A stretch of DNA of 58,011 nt, taken from the NCBI GenBank assembly GCA_023953775.1, contig JAMLJD010000022.1:1-58011 (forward strand), in the 5' to 3' direction. The position numbers were made by a program, and so were the translations under genes. Positions within the stretch are counted from its first letter, which is position 1. The number at the start of each line of letters is the position of its first letter. This document shows positions 34,131 to 43,116 of this stretch, piece after piece. The notes beneath the pieces were generated by a model. That model did no database searches. It saw only the letters and a program-made list of their open reading frames with translations, and was not told where the DNA came from. The stretch comes from Rhizobiaceae bacterium. GTDB lineage: Bacteria; Pseudomonadota; Alphaproteobacteria; Rhizobiales; Rhizobiaceae.

Positions 34131-35015
34131 CTACGAGAGGAAAATCGGCTGACATTTCGGCCCGCATACTGCATCTGGACCGCACGGGGCATTGGGTACA
34201 CAGTTCGGATTTGAATGATCGGGATAGCAGTTCGACATATCCGACTTGCGGCTCGTTGCTGCTCGAATTTCCGATCGCAGTTCGGCAAGCCGGCTGGACG
34301 CCAAGAGGTCCGAAAGTGGCGTTTCCAACACCGAGCCGAAGGACCAATCTCGCGACAGTACACACGGAGACGCGAGTCCTGCCGAGCTAACGGCCAGCGT
34401 TTTCCCCGCGCACTCTCCACAAAGCGAATCCAATATGGAACTGTCGCCTGCCTTCCCGCGGCCGAATTCTCTTACCCCGTCAAATCCAATCTCAGTCAGC
34501 CCCAGGCCACGCAGAAAACGGTCTGTTGCACCGAAGGCTCCGACATTTAGGTCGGTCTCAATGAACCCCGCCCGAACATGAACACCGGAATTCACAAGCC
34601 GGGAGATATTTTTCATCGTGCGGTCAAAGCTGCCTTGCCGAAGCGTAATCAGCTCATGCACGTCCGCAGTCGGACCATAAACGGAGGTGGAGACTGAAAC
34701 ATCATGAACACGAAAGGATGTAATCTGCGCCTCGGACAATCTAATTAAGTTGGAAAATACTGCGATGCCTGAAAAGCCTCGCTTCCTTGCGTGCCCTATC
34801 AAAAAGGGCAGGTCAGCAAAAAGCGTCGGCTCTCCACCAATAAACTGGACATGGCGGCATCCAGCGTCAAAACCCTCATCCAGCAACCTGCAATAATCAT
34901 CTAAAGTAAGTATATCCTGATCACCCGCTTCTGGCCCAGAATCGGCATAGCAATGATTGCATGAAAGGTTGCATTGGTTTGTCAATTCCAACCACATAAA
35001 ATCGAGACTAGGCAC
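34131..35015 (-). CDS. Radical SAM/SPASM protein, orphan peptide maturase candidate
   Basis: 294 residues. The radical SAM cluster ligands are C15, C19 and C22 (NQCNLSCNHCY) and the SAM-binding GGEPT follows at residues 60-64. The C-terminal region is a SPASM-like domain: the last 30 residues hold five cysteines in the spacing CYPDHSNPNC, CVPNAPC, CGPDAVC and CGPKC, plus earlier ones in CGEC and SPCV. Such proteins commonly modify ribosomal peptides. It starts at GTG 35015 with GGAGG five bases upstream. Codon use is AT-richer and less biased than its neighbours, so it was probably acquired. No partner gene is adjacent. Confidence 0.85.
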   Translation of the reverse strand: MPSLDFMWLELTNQCNLSCNHCYADSGPEAGDQDILTLDDYCRLLDEGFDAGCRHVQFIGGEPTLFADLPFLIGHARKRGFSGIAVFSNLIRLSEAQITSFRVHDVSVSTSVYGPTADVHELITLRQGSFDRTMKNISRLVNSGVHVRAGFIETDLNVGAFGATDRFLRGLGLTEIGFDGVREFGRGKAGDSSILDSLCGECAGKTLAVSSAGLASPCVLSRDWSFGSVLETPLSDLLASSRLAELRSEIRAATSRKSDMSNCYPDHSNPNCVPNAPCGPDAVCGPKCQPIFLS

Positions 35016-35235
35016 GCCAACCTCCTAATATTATTGCCTTATTTTATTGGTCATACTCCAATTAATATCAATGTTCGTTGAAAATCTCAAGTAAATTTCA
35101 ATGTTGTCGCGGCAACGTTTCCGCGCTTGAGATTCGCGGAAGTTGGCATCGGCAACATGTGCCTGCCATCCGGGCATAGACTGCAAAGTTCGATATGATG
35201 CGCCGAACAGCGCTAGCGATTGGTAGTAGCCGGTC
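35016..35235. other. AT-rich gap between the radical SAM gene and the ScfR-like gene
   Basis: 220 bases. On the minus strand a 48-codon ORF (35031-35177, starting MPGWQAHVADAN) ends 15 bases before the radical SAM start codon, but it has no ribosome site and no typical leader pattern, so it is not listed as a gene. AATCTCAAG at 35083 and CTTGAGATT at 35126 form a 9-bp inverted repeat around a 34-base loop that itself contains GTTG/CAAC and GCGG/CCGC arms. A leader RNA, attenuator or terminator is possible. Confidence 0.35.
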
Positions 35236-36678
35236 CTACTGAAAATCGAAGGCGCTCAGCCCGGTCACCATCTCGTCGAGCCCGAGCGGCCGCGTGACCG
35301 GCGGCTCCGCGCGCGCAAGGCAGCCGGAGCGCTCGCAGACGCGGCATGCCGGGCCGACGGGCGTGGCCGGCACGGGACCGGCGCGGCTCCCGCTCAACTG
35401 GCCGGGCAGCGCTGACGCATAGACAATCTCGTCGCGGAAGCCGATATCGCAGCCGATCAGGATCGCGGTCCGGCGCGGCCTTTCCGAGAACGCGCCCTGC
35501 GGGCCTTCAAGCGTCCGCGCGATCGTCAGGAACTCGGCGCCGTCCGGCATTTCCACTGCCTCCACCAGGATGCGGCCCGGCTGCTCGAAGGCGGCGTGGA
35601 CGCCGAGCTTCGGGCAGCCGCCGCCGAAACGGGCCTGCGGGAAGCCCTGCGCGCCTCCCCTGCGGAAGCGGTTCCCCGCGTGGTCGACCTCGAGCATGAA
35701 GAAGGGAATGGCCGCCGCGCCGGGACGCTGCAGCATGGTCAGCCGGTTGGCGGCCTGCTCGAACGAGACGGCAAAGCGCGAGCGCAGCACGTCGATGTCG
35801 TAGCGGCTGCGCAGGGCGGCGTCGAGAAAGGGCTGGTACGGCATCATCAGGGCGTGAGCCGCGTAGCGGGCAAGTTCGAACCGCGCGAGCCGCCGCGCCT
35901 CGTCGGTCTCCAGCTTCACCGCCTTGACCTCCGCCGCGACCGCCACCTGCATGCGCAGCAGGCAGGCTTCCATGGCGATTTCACGCATCTGGTCGAAGGG
36001 CGACAGGCGCTCCGAAATGAAAAGCCTCTGCGAATGGCGATCGTAGCGGCGGCGCCAGTTCGGCATGGTGGCGACCGGCAGCACGCGTACCACGATACCG
36101 TGCTCCGTCCTGAGCCACGTCTTGAGCGCGCCGGCGAGATCGTCGCCCGGCTGCAGCACCGCCGTGAAGGCCTCCGCCTCCTCCTCGAGCACGGGAAAGT
36201 GGTTGGGCCGGCGCTCGAAGGCCTCGCGCACCTCGTCGATCGGCAGCCGCGCGCCCGACAGCGCGGTGGCGTGGCCCTCGCGCGCTAGGACGTCGGACAG
36301 GTCCGACAGCCGCGAGGCCTGTTCGCGATAGGCGCGGTAGAGCTTGATCATCGCCGATGCGGCATTCGGCGCGCCTTCGGCCAGTTCCACCAATTCCTGG
36401 TCGCCGGGAAGCTCGTCGGCGAGAAGGGCATCGGCGAACACCTCGCGCAGGCCGGCGATGGACGGCCCGGCCTCGCCCTGCAACTCGTCCGGCTCGACCT
36501 TGTAGGCCGCGGCCAGCTTGAGGATGAGCTGGACCGTCAGCGGACGCTGGTTGCGCTCGATCAGGTTGAGATAGGACGGCGAAATCCCCAGCCCCTCGGC
36601 CATCGCCGTCTGGGTCAGGCCCTTCTGGTTGCGGATGCGCCTGATGCGCGGACCCGCAAAGATCTTCTGTTCGGCCAT
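35236..36678 (-). CDS. ScfR/RamB-type XRE transcriptional regulator (short-chain fatty acid regulator)
   Basis: 480 residues. An XRE helix-turn-helix covers residues about 8-65 (LTQTAMAEGLGISPSYLNLIE). The middle has the IrrE-like (DUF955-type) domain, with the metal-binding motif degenerate (QMREIAMEACLL where HExxH is expected). The C-terminal region ends with PACRVCERSGCLARAEPP, the conserved cysteine block of short-chain acyl-CoA regulators. Such regulators control the glyoxylate and methylcitrate genes. It is divergent from aceA, with 248 bases between starts holding TTTTACA-type repeats. Confidence 0.9.
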   Translation of the reverse strand: MAEQKIFAGPRIRRIRNQKGLTQTAMAEGLGISPSYLNLIERNQRPLTVQLILKLAAAYKVEPDELQGEAGPSIAGLREVFADALLADELPGDQELVELAEGAPNAASAMIKLYRAYREQASRLSDLSDVLAREGHATALSGARLPIDEVREAFERRPNHFPVLEEEAEAFTAVLQPGDDLAGALKTWLRTEHGIVVRVLPVATMPNWRRRYDRHSQRLFISERLSPFDQMREIAMEACLLRMQVAVAAEVKAVKLETDEARRLARFELARYAAHALMMPYQPFLDAALRSRYDIDVLRSRFAVSFEQAANRLTMLQRPGAAAIPFFMLEVDHAGNRFRRGGAQGFPQARFGGGCPKLGVHAAFEQPGRILVEAVEMPDGAEFLTIARTLEGPQGAFSERPRRTAILIGCDIGFRDEIVYASALPGQLSGSRAGPVPATPVGPACRVCERSGCLARAEPPVTRPLGLDEMVTGLSAFDFQ

Positions 36679-36696
36679 CGCGTGCTCTTTACACGT

Positions 36697-36746
36697 CTTT
36701 TACAAGATTCCCGGTCGGCGCCGTCCAGCAGCGCTTTTACAGGATT
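36697..36746. promoter_or_regulatory. Direct repeat CTTTTACAnGATT between the regulator gene and aceA
   Basis: CTTTTACAAGATT at 36697 and CTTTTACAGGATT at 36734 match at 12 of 13 positions and lie 37 bases apart. Further TTTACA hexamers lie nearby (36688 and 36746). The repeats sit just upstream of the regulator start and about 190 bases before aceA. A likely operator of the ScfR-type protein, serving both autoregulation and aceA control; proof would need binding data. Confidence 0.5.
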
Positions 36747-36926
36747 TACATATTTACTACAGGGATTTGTGAAACGCCATACAGATTTTCCCTTATTTTC
36801 GGCCATAACGCGGCTAATTCCTCGCCCATTTCGGCACTGCAATGTAAATGATGTCGCATCCGATCGGCGGGAAACCTCCCTGCCCGTCCGATCATCGATC
36901 GTCGAACACATTTGCTGGAGATTGCT

Positions 36927-38216
<1,290 letters not shown>

Positions 38217-38253
38217 CGGCCCCGGCGAAAACGCCATCGAAGGAGATACGGCA

Positions 38254-38496
38254 ATGGCACCAAGGACACGCGTCAAGGAACGCGCCGAAGAACAGGCTTC
38301 GGCGATGTCGACAGACCAGCAGTCGGCGATCCGCATGGTCGCGAACGACCTGCACAGGCTCAACCAGTCGGTCATGAAGGCCGTGGAGTCGGGCGTTTCG
38401 GTCGAACTGGTGCGTTCGGCCCGGCATCATGGCGGCGACGGCCAGTGGGGAGACCTCCTGATCCCGGTGATCGTCACGAATCGCACGACCGGCTGA
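38254..38496 (+). CDS. Small conserved protein downstream of aceA
   Basis: 80 residues, soluble, with a helical N-terminal half (QQSAIRMVANDLHRLNQSVMK) and a C-terminal part SVELVRSARHHGGDGQWGDL ending in IPVIVTNRTTG. The ATG has GAAGGAG at good spacing. It starts 37 bases after aceA, so it is likely co-transcribed, and a terminator follows. Recognised as a recurrent neighbour type of unknown function; no fold is assigned with confidence. Confidence 0.75.
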   Translation: MAPRTRVKERAEEQASAMSTDQQSAIRMVANDLHRLNQSVMKAVESGVSVELVRSARHHGGDGQWGDLLIPVIVTNRTTG

Positions 38497-38527
38497 GGTC
38501 CGTTAGTGTTTCCTTAACTAAGCGCCG

Positions 38528-38562
38528 ACCGCCCGTGTTTTTCACGGGCGGTTTGCTTTTGC
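38528..38562 (+). terminator. Rho-independent terminator after the aceA unit
   Basis: 10-bp stem ACCGCCCGTG / CACGGGCGGT with a five-T loop, followed by TTGCTTTT. It lies 31 bases after the small gene and stands alone before the receiver-domain gene. Confidence 0.85.
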
Positions 38563-38717
38563 GCGCAAGGTGAATCGGTTAATTCAGGTTTCGGAGTGAA
38601 TTTTTCAGAAAACACGCATAGGTTTCAATTTGGCGTTGTTGACAATCGCGAGCAGATAAACAACATGACGCGGCGTCAACCGATGTCGCCAACCGCAGGA
38701 AAGACCCGAAACGCCCC

Positions 38718-39185
38718 ATGCCGGACTCGACGATCGGACAAACAGACGGCAGGGCTGATGCGGGCAGGCACGGCGATCCGTCCGCCGCCAGCGTCAATCT
38801 CTCGCTCGTCCTCGTCGTCGGAAATTCGGGAATCAACCGGGTCGTTGTCTCGCGCATCGTCGAGCGGACGGGGCTGCGCGCCGTGTCCGTGCGGGTCGAG
38901 GAGGCGGAAGCGGCGCTTGTGGAGCACGCGCCGGGCGCCGTGGTGCTCGACGGCGGCGCGACCAATGCGGAATGCGACCGCCTGTTCGCGAACCTGACCA
39001 ACCGGCGGATGATCTCGGAGAAGCTGCCGGTCGTCATCTTCCTGTCGACCACCAACCTGAAGGCCGAGGCGCTGCCGCACGCGCATGCCGTCGACGCGGT
39101 GGTGGCAAAGCCGATCACCCCGGAATCGCTGCAGCCGGTCATTCGCCGGCTCACCGACGGTCCCCGCGCGACAGGCCGCAACTGA
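38718..39185 (+). CDS. Degenerate receiver-domain protein (pseudo response regulator)
   Basis: 155 residues with a receiver (CheY-like) fold from about residue 26 and no output domain. The phospho-acceptor position is kept (D78 in VVLDGG), as are a Ser near 110 and the conserved Lys (K131 in VAKP). The acidic pair that normally binds magnesium after the first strand is missing: VVGNSG stands where VVDD is expected. It may therefore work as an unphosphorylated switch or scaffold. The N-terminal 25 residues are polar. It lies 80 bases before the second PuuA-type gene. Confidence 0.75.
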   Translation: MPDSTIGQTDGRADAGRHGDPSAASVNLSLVLVVGNSGINRVVVSRIVERTGLRAVSVRVEEAEAALVEHAPGAVVLDGGATNAECDRLFANLTNRRMISEKLPVVIFLSTTNLKAEALPHAHAVDAVVAKPITPESLQPVIRRLTDGPRATGRN

Positions 39186-39265
39186 TACGAAGCGCGCGCC
39201 GGCGGGGTTTCCCACGCACCGGCTCCCGGCTATGATCGCGCATCCGAAAACACTCCTGGTGATTG

Positions 39266-40699
39266 ATGTCAGTCCAGAAAAAGGAAGCCCGTCCAGCCGG
39301 TCGTGGAGCGCGCGCGCGCGTGCCGGCCTTCGTCAGGAACCAGCGCGGCGTGAGGAACTGGAAGGAAGCCGGCGCCTGGCTCGAGTGGCGCGGCATCGAG
39401 GACATCGAGTGCATCACACCCGACCAGGCCGGCGTCGCGCGCGGCAAGATGATGCCGACCAAGAAATTCACCTCGAACACCTCGCTCGCCCTTCCCTCGG
39501 CGGTGTTCATGACGACGATCTCCGGCGGCTATCCGGAGGACGGCAACGGCTTTTCCTATCCCGAGGATGACGGCGACCTGAAGCTGGTGCCGGATCTGTC
39601 GACCCTGTCGGCGGTGCCGTGGGAGACGGACCCCACCGCCCAGGTCATCTGCGACCTCGTCCACCAGGACGGCAGGCAGGTCGAGTTCACGCCGCGCAAC
39701 GTGCTGAGGCGGGTGCTCGCAGCCTATGACAAGATGGGACTCCGGGCCGTGGTCGCACCGGAGATCGAGTTCTACCTGGTGCGCAAGAACCCCGACCCGG
39801 ACTACCCGCTGACCCCGCCCGTCGGCCGGTCGGGGCGACCGATCGGCGGTGGCCAGGGCTATTCGATCGCCGGCGTCAACGAGTTCGACGAGCTGATCGA
39901 CGACATCTATCATTTCTCCGAGAGCCAGGGCCTCGAGATCGACACGCTGATCCACGAGGAGGGCGCGGGACAGCTCGAGATCAATTTGCGCCACGGCGAT
40001 CCCGTCGTGCTCGCCGACCAGGTGTTCATGTTCAAGCGCACCATCCGCGAGGCCGCGCTCAAGCACGAGATGTACGCCACCTTCATGGCCAAGCCGATCC
40101 AGGGCCAGCCCGGCTCGGCGATGCACATCCACCAGTCGATCGTCGACCGCAAGACGGGACGCAACGTCTTCACCGGCGACAATGCCGAGGAGACGGACCT
40201 GTTCCGCCACTTCATTGGCGGCATGCAGCGCCATATCCCGAATGCGCTGGTGATGCTGGCGCCCTACGTCAACTCCTACCGGCGCCTGACCCAGGCGGCG
40301 TCGGCTCCCGTCAACACCAAATGGGGCTACGACAACCGCACGACGGCCTTCCGCATCCCACGCTCGGACGCAGCGGCGCGACGCGTGGAAAACCGCATCC
40401 CCTCCTCCGACGCCAATCCGTATCTGGCGCTCGCCGGCTCACTCGCCTGCGGCCTTGCCGGACTGATCGAGAAGATCGAGCCCGACGCGCCGGTGGGCAC
40501 CACGGTCAACGAGGACGAGATCGAGCTGCCGCGCGGCCTGCTCGAGGGCGTCGCCCGGTTCGAGACGGATGGAACGCTGCGGGGCATTCTCGGCGATGCG
40601 TTCGTGTCCACTTACGCAGCGATCAAACGGGCGGAGTTCGAGACGTTCATGGAGGTGATCAGCCCCTGGGAACGGGAGTATCTCCTGCTCAACGTCTAG
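39266..40699 (+). CDS. Glutamine synthetase-like enzyme, PuuA type (second copy)
   Basis: 477 residues. GS blocks are PEIEFYLV near 168, GQLEINLRHGD near 235, GSAMHIHQS near 285 and NPYLALAGSLA near 385. The N-terminal basic stretch (QKKEARPAGRGARA) is unusual. A TTG at 39263 directly before the ATG could also start translation. The PuuB-type oxidase gene follows on the same strand, giving the order of a glutamylated-amine degradation pathway. Its stop codon TAG lies within the first palindromic repeat. It differs enough from the 28479 copy to suggest separate substrates. Confidence 0.85.
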   Translation: MSVQKKEARPAGRGARARVPAFVRNQRGVRNWKEAGAWLEWRGIEDIECITPDQAGVARGKMMPTKKFTSNTSLALPSAVFMTTISGGYPEDGNGFSYPEDDGDLKLVPDLSTLSAVPWETDPTAQVICDLVHQDGRQVEFTPRNVLRRVLAAYDKMGLRAVVAPEIEFYLVRKNPDPDYPLTPPVGRSGRPIGGGQGYSIAGVNEFDELIDDIYHFSESQGLEIDTLIHEEGAGQLEINLRHGDPVVLADQVFMFKRTIREAALKHEMYATFMAKPIQGQPGSAMHIHQSIVDRKTGRNVFTGDNAEETDLFRHFIGGMQRHIPNALVMLAPYVNSYRRLTQAASAPVNTKWGYDNRTTAFRIPRSDAAARRVENRIPSSDANPYLALAGSLACGLAGLIEKIEPDAPVGTTVNEDEIELPRGLLEGVARFETDGTLRGILGDAFVSTYAAIKRAEFETFMEVISPWEREYLLLNV

Positions 40700-40774
40700 T
40701 GGAATGAATTTGACATTCGATACCCTTGCGACGTCAATCTCCAGGACGAACGTCAAATTCGAAAATTCCACTAG
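40696..40774. repeat. Palindromic repeat element 1 (CTAGTGG-bounded)
   Basis: A 79-base element with CTAGTGGAAT at the left and its complement ATTCCACTAG at the right, each followed inward by a matching GAATTTGAC-type arm. The arms are imperfect, with one side carrying four extra bases. The left CTAG supplies the TAG stop codon of the upstream PuuA-type gene. Confidence 0.8.
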
Positions 40775-40787
40775 AATCATAAACTTG

Positions 40788-40865
40788 CTAGTGGTTCCCT
40801 TGATTCCGGCATTTGCCCTCGATGCCGATACAAATGGGATGCAAATGTCGGAATCGGACCACTAG
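40788..40865. repeat. Palindromic repeat element 2 (CTAGTGG-bounded)
   Basis: A 78-base element with CTAGTGGTTC at the left and GACCACTAG at the right. The inward arms are GATTCCGGCATTTGC and its near-complement (GCAAATGTCGGAATC on the plus strand). It shares only the seven end bases with element 1, yet size and design are the same. It ends 73 bases before the PuuB start. Confidence 0.8.
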
Positions 40866-40938
40866 GATCTGCGGAAGGCACGCCGATTGCCAAGCGGCGG
40901 CTTCCATACCGCGGCAGCGCATACCGACCGGATAACTC

Positions 40939-42225
40939 ATGATTTACCAATCCCCCGTCTCCCCCGGCTATTCCTGGTACGAAGCGACGGTCGGCGCGCG
41001 GCCGGAATACGACCCGCTCGACGGCGACCGGCGCTGCGACGTGGTGATCGTCGGCGGCGGCTTCACCGGGCTTTCCGCTGCGGCGCACCTGGCCAAGACC
41101 GGCAGCGACGTGGTGCTGATCGATGCCTGCCGCTTCGGCGACGGCGCATCCGGCCGCAATGGCGGCCAGCTCGGCACCGGCCAGCGCGCCGGCGCGGAGG
41201 AGCTCGAGGCCGAGTACGGCTTTGCCCGCGCCAAGGCGCTGTTCGACCTCGCCGAGGAGGCCAAGGCGCACCTGCTCGAATTCGCCGAGACGAACCGGAT
41301 CGACATCGACTTCAGGCCCGGCCATCTCAACGTCACGCACAAGAAGCGCGAACTGCCCGAGTTCGTCGAGCATGCCGAGGCGATGGCCGGCCGTTTCGGC
41401 TATCCGCATCTGTCGCTGATGGACGCCGGCGAGACCGCGGAACGCATGGGCTCGGACCATTATTGCGGCGGCGTGCGCGACGCCGGAACCGGCCACATCC
41501 ACCCGCTCAAGCTTCTGGTCGGCACGGCGCGGGTGGCGGCGGCGGCCGGCGCATCGCTGCACGAGAACACCAAGGCCACCAGCATCGCCGTCAAGGGCGG
41601 CAAGGTCGTCGTCTCGACGCCGCACGGCACGATCACCGCCGACAGGGGCTTCATCGCGGTCAATGCCTATGGCGAGGACCTCGAACCGAAAAGCGCGGCC
41701 CATATCATGCCGATCGGCTCGTTCATCGGCGCCACCGTGCCGCTGGGCGACGACAGCCCGGTGCTGCCGGGCGGCGAGTCGGTGTCGGATTCGCGTTTCG
41801 TGGTGCGCTACTTCCGCCGCGCCGGCACTGGCGAGCTTCTGTTCGGCGGCCGCGAGATCTATGCGGTCAACGACCCCAACGACATCCACATCCATATCCG
41901 GCGCCAGATCGCCGAAATCTATCCGGCCCTGCGCGATATCGAAATCACCCATTCATGGGGCGGCTATGTGGGCATCACCATGCCGCGCAAGCCCTATGTG
42001 CGCGAGGTGATGCCCAACGTCATCTCGGCGGGCGGCTTTTCCGGCCACGGTGTCATGCTGTCGAACTTCACCGGCAAGCTCTATGCCGAGGCGATGGCCG
42101 GCAATCGCGACCGGCTCAAGCTCTTCGAAGACCTCAAGATACCGCCCTTCCCCGGCGGCCGGCGCTTCCGGGCGCCGCTGCTGTTCCTCGCGCTCAACTG
42201 GTATGCGCTGCGGGACCGGCTTTGA
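40939..42225 (+). CDS. puuB: FAD-dependent oxidoreductase, PuuB type (gamma-glutamylputrescine oxidase)
   Basis: 428 residues of the DAO/GlpO fold. The FAD-binding GxGxxG motif is VVIVGGGFTGLSAAAHL near residue 36, followed by DGASGRNGGQLGTGQR typical of the PuuB/ordL group. The C-terminal part has HSWGGYVGITMPRKP and GGFSGHGVMLS. It would oxidise the glutamylated amine to the aldehyde, and pairs with the PuuA-type gene upstream. Whether the amine is putrescine or another one cannot be told from this window. Confidence 0.85.
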   Translation: MIYQSPVSPGYSWYEATVGARPEYDPLDGDRRCDVVIVGGGFTGLSAAAHLAKTGSDVVLIDACRFGDGASGRNGGQLGTGQRAGAEELEAEYGFARAKALFDLAEEAKAHLLEFAETNRIDIDFRPGHLNVTHKKRELPEFVEHAEAMAGRFGYPHLSLMDAGETAERMGSDHYCGGVRDAGTGHIHPLKLLVGTARVAAAAGASLHENTKATSIAVKGGKVVVSTPHGTITADRGFIAVNAYGEDLEPKSAAHIMPIGSFIGATVPLGDDSPVLPGGESVSDSRFVVRYFRRAGTGELLFGGREIYAVNDPNDIHIHIRRQIAEIYPALRDIEITHSWGGYVGITMPRKPYVREVMPNVISAGGFSGHGVMLSNFTGKLYAEAMAGNRDRLKLFEDLKIPPFPGGRRFRAPLLFLALNWYALRDRL

Positions 42226-42236
42226 CCGCCGCCCGT

Positions 42237-42250
42237 TTGATCGGCGTCAA
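42237..42250 (+). promoter_or_regulatory. Possible FNR/FixK-type box
   Basis: TTGATCGGCGTCAA matches the FNR-core TTGA-N6-TCAA and differs at one position from TTGAT-N4-ATCAA. It lies 50 bases before the DUF2189 start and directly after the puuB stop. A single such match in 58 kb is not proof. Confidence 0.25.
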
Positions 42251-42300
42251 GGCATGCCGGCGGGCGGCATCCGATAGTCGCTGAAACGAGCGGGAGGACA

Positions 42301-43107
42301 ATGCCGATGCAGGAGCACAACGATCCCGGGCAGGCGGCGCAACGGCCCGGCACCCTCCCGGCCGTCGCCGCCCTGTCGGTCTCGGATCTGCGCCAGTGCC
42401 TGTTCGAGGGCATGAGCGATTTTGCGCGCGCACCCGTCTACGGCATTTTCTTCGGCGCGGTCTTCGCACTGGCGGGGCTGGCCATCGTCGCCGCGCTGAC
42501 ATGGTGGCAGATACCGTGGCTGATCTACCCGTTCGCGATCGGCTTTCCACTCATAGGCCCGTTTGCGGCCGCCGGCCTCTACGAGGTGAGCCGGCGCCTC
42601 GAAACGGGGCAGCCGTTGAGCTGGGGCACCGTGCTGCCCGTGGTCTGGGCCCAGCGCGGGCGCGAACTGTCCTGGATGGCGTTCGTGATGCTGTTCGTCT
42701 TCTGGATATGGATGTACCAGATCCGTCTTCTCGTCGCGCTGTTCCTCGGCAGGCTGTCCTTCTCGACCCTCGACCGGTTCCTCACCATCGTCTTCACCAC
42801 CACCGAGGGGTGGATCTTCCTGGCCGTCGGCCATGTCGTCGGCGCGGCGATCTCGCTCGGGCTGTTCTCGATCACGGTGATCTCGATACCCCTGCTGATG
42901 GAGCGGAACATCGATTTCGTCACGGCGATGATCACCAGCATCAAGACCGTCGCGGCCAGCCCCGTGGTGCTTCTGGGCTGGGGCGTCGTCGTTACGGTGT
43001 CGATGCTCGTCGCATGCGTCCCGTTCTTTCTCGGCCTGCTGGTCGTGCTTCCGGTCCTCGGACACACCACCTGGCATATCTACCGGCGCGCGGTCGGGCC
43101 GGCCTGA
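42301..43107 (+). CDS. DUF2189 integral membrane protein
   Basis: 268 residues with six predicted membrane segments: around 50-75, 80-100, 125-150, 165-190, 195-220 and 230-255. The cytoplasmic N-terminus is about 45 residues. Its composition and MLFVFWIWMYQIRLL and GHTTWHIYRR blocks match DUF2189 proteins, whose function is unknown. A second ATG at 42307 is also possible. It is divergent in neighbourhood terms from nothing and ends 9 bases before the convergent cytochrome P450 gene. Confidence 0.8.
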   Translation: MPMQEHNDPGQAAQRPGTLPAVAALSVSDLRQCLFEGMSDFARAPVYGIFFGAVFALAGLAIVAALTWWQIPWLIYPFAIGFPLIGPFAAAGLYEVSRRLETGQPLSWGTVLPVVWAQRGRELSWMAFVMLFVFWIWMYQIRLLVALFLGRLSFSTLDRFLTIVFTTTEGWIFLAVGHVVGAAISLGLFSITVISIPLLMERNIDFVTAMITSIKTVAASPVVLLGWGVVVTVSMLVACVPFFLGLLVVLPVLGHTTWHIYRRAVGPA

Positions 43108-43116
43108 ACGGGCGGA

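Noticed and set aside
38503..38517. TTAG-N7-TTAA as a CtrA box
   Set aside because: One mismatch and 200 bases from the next gene; kept only as a note.
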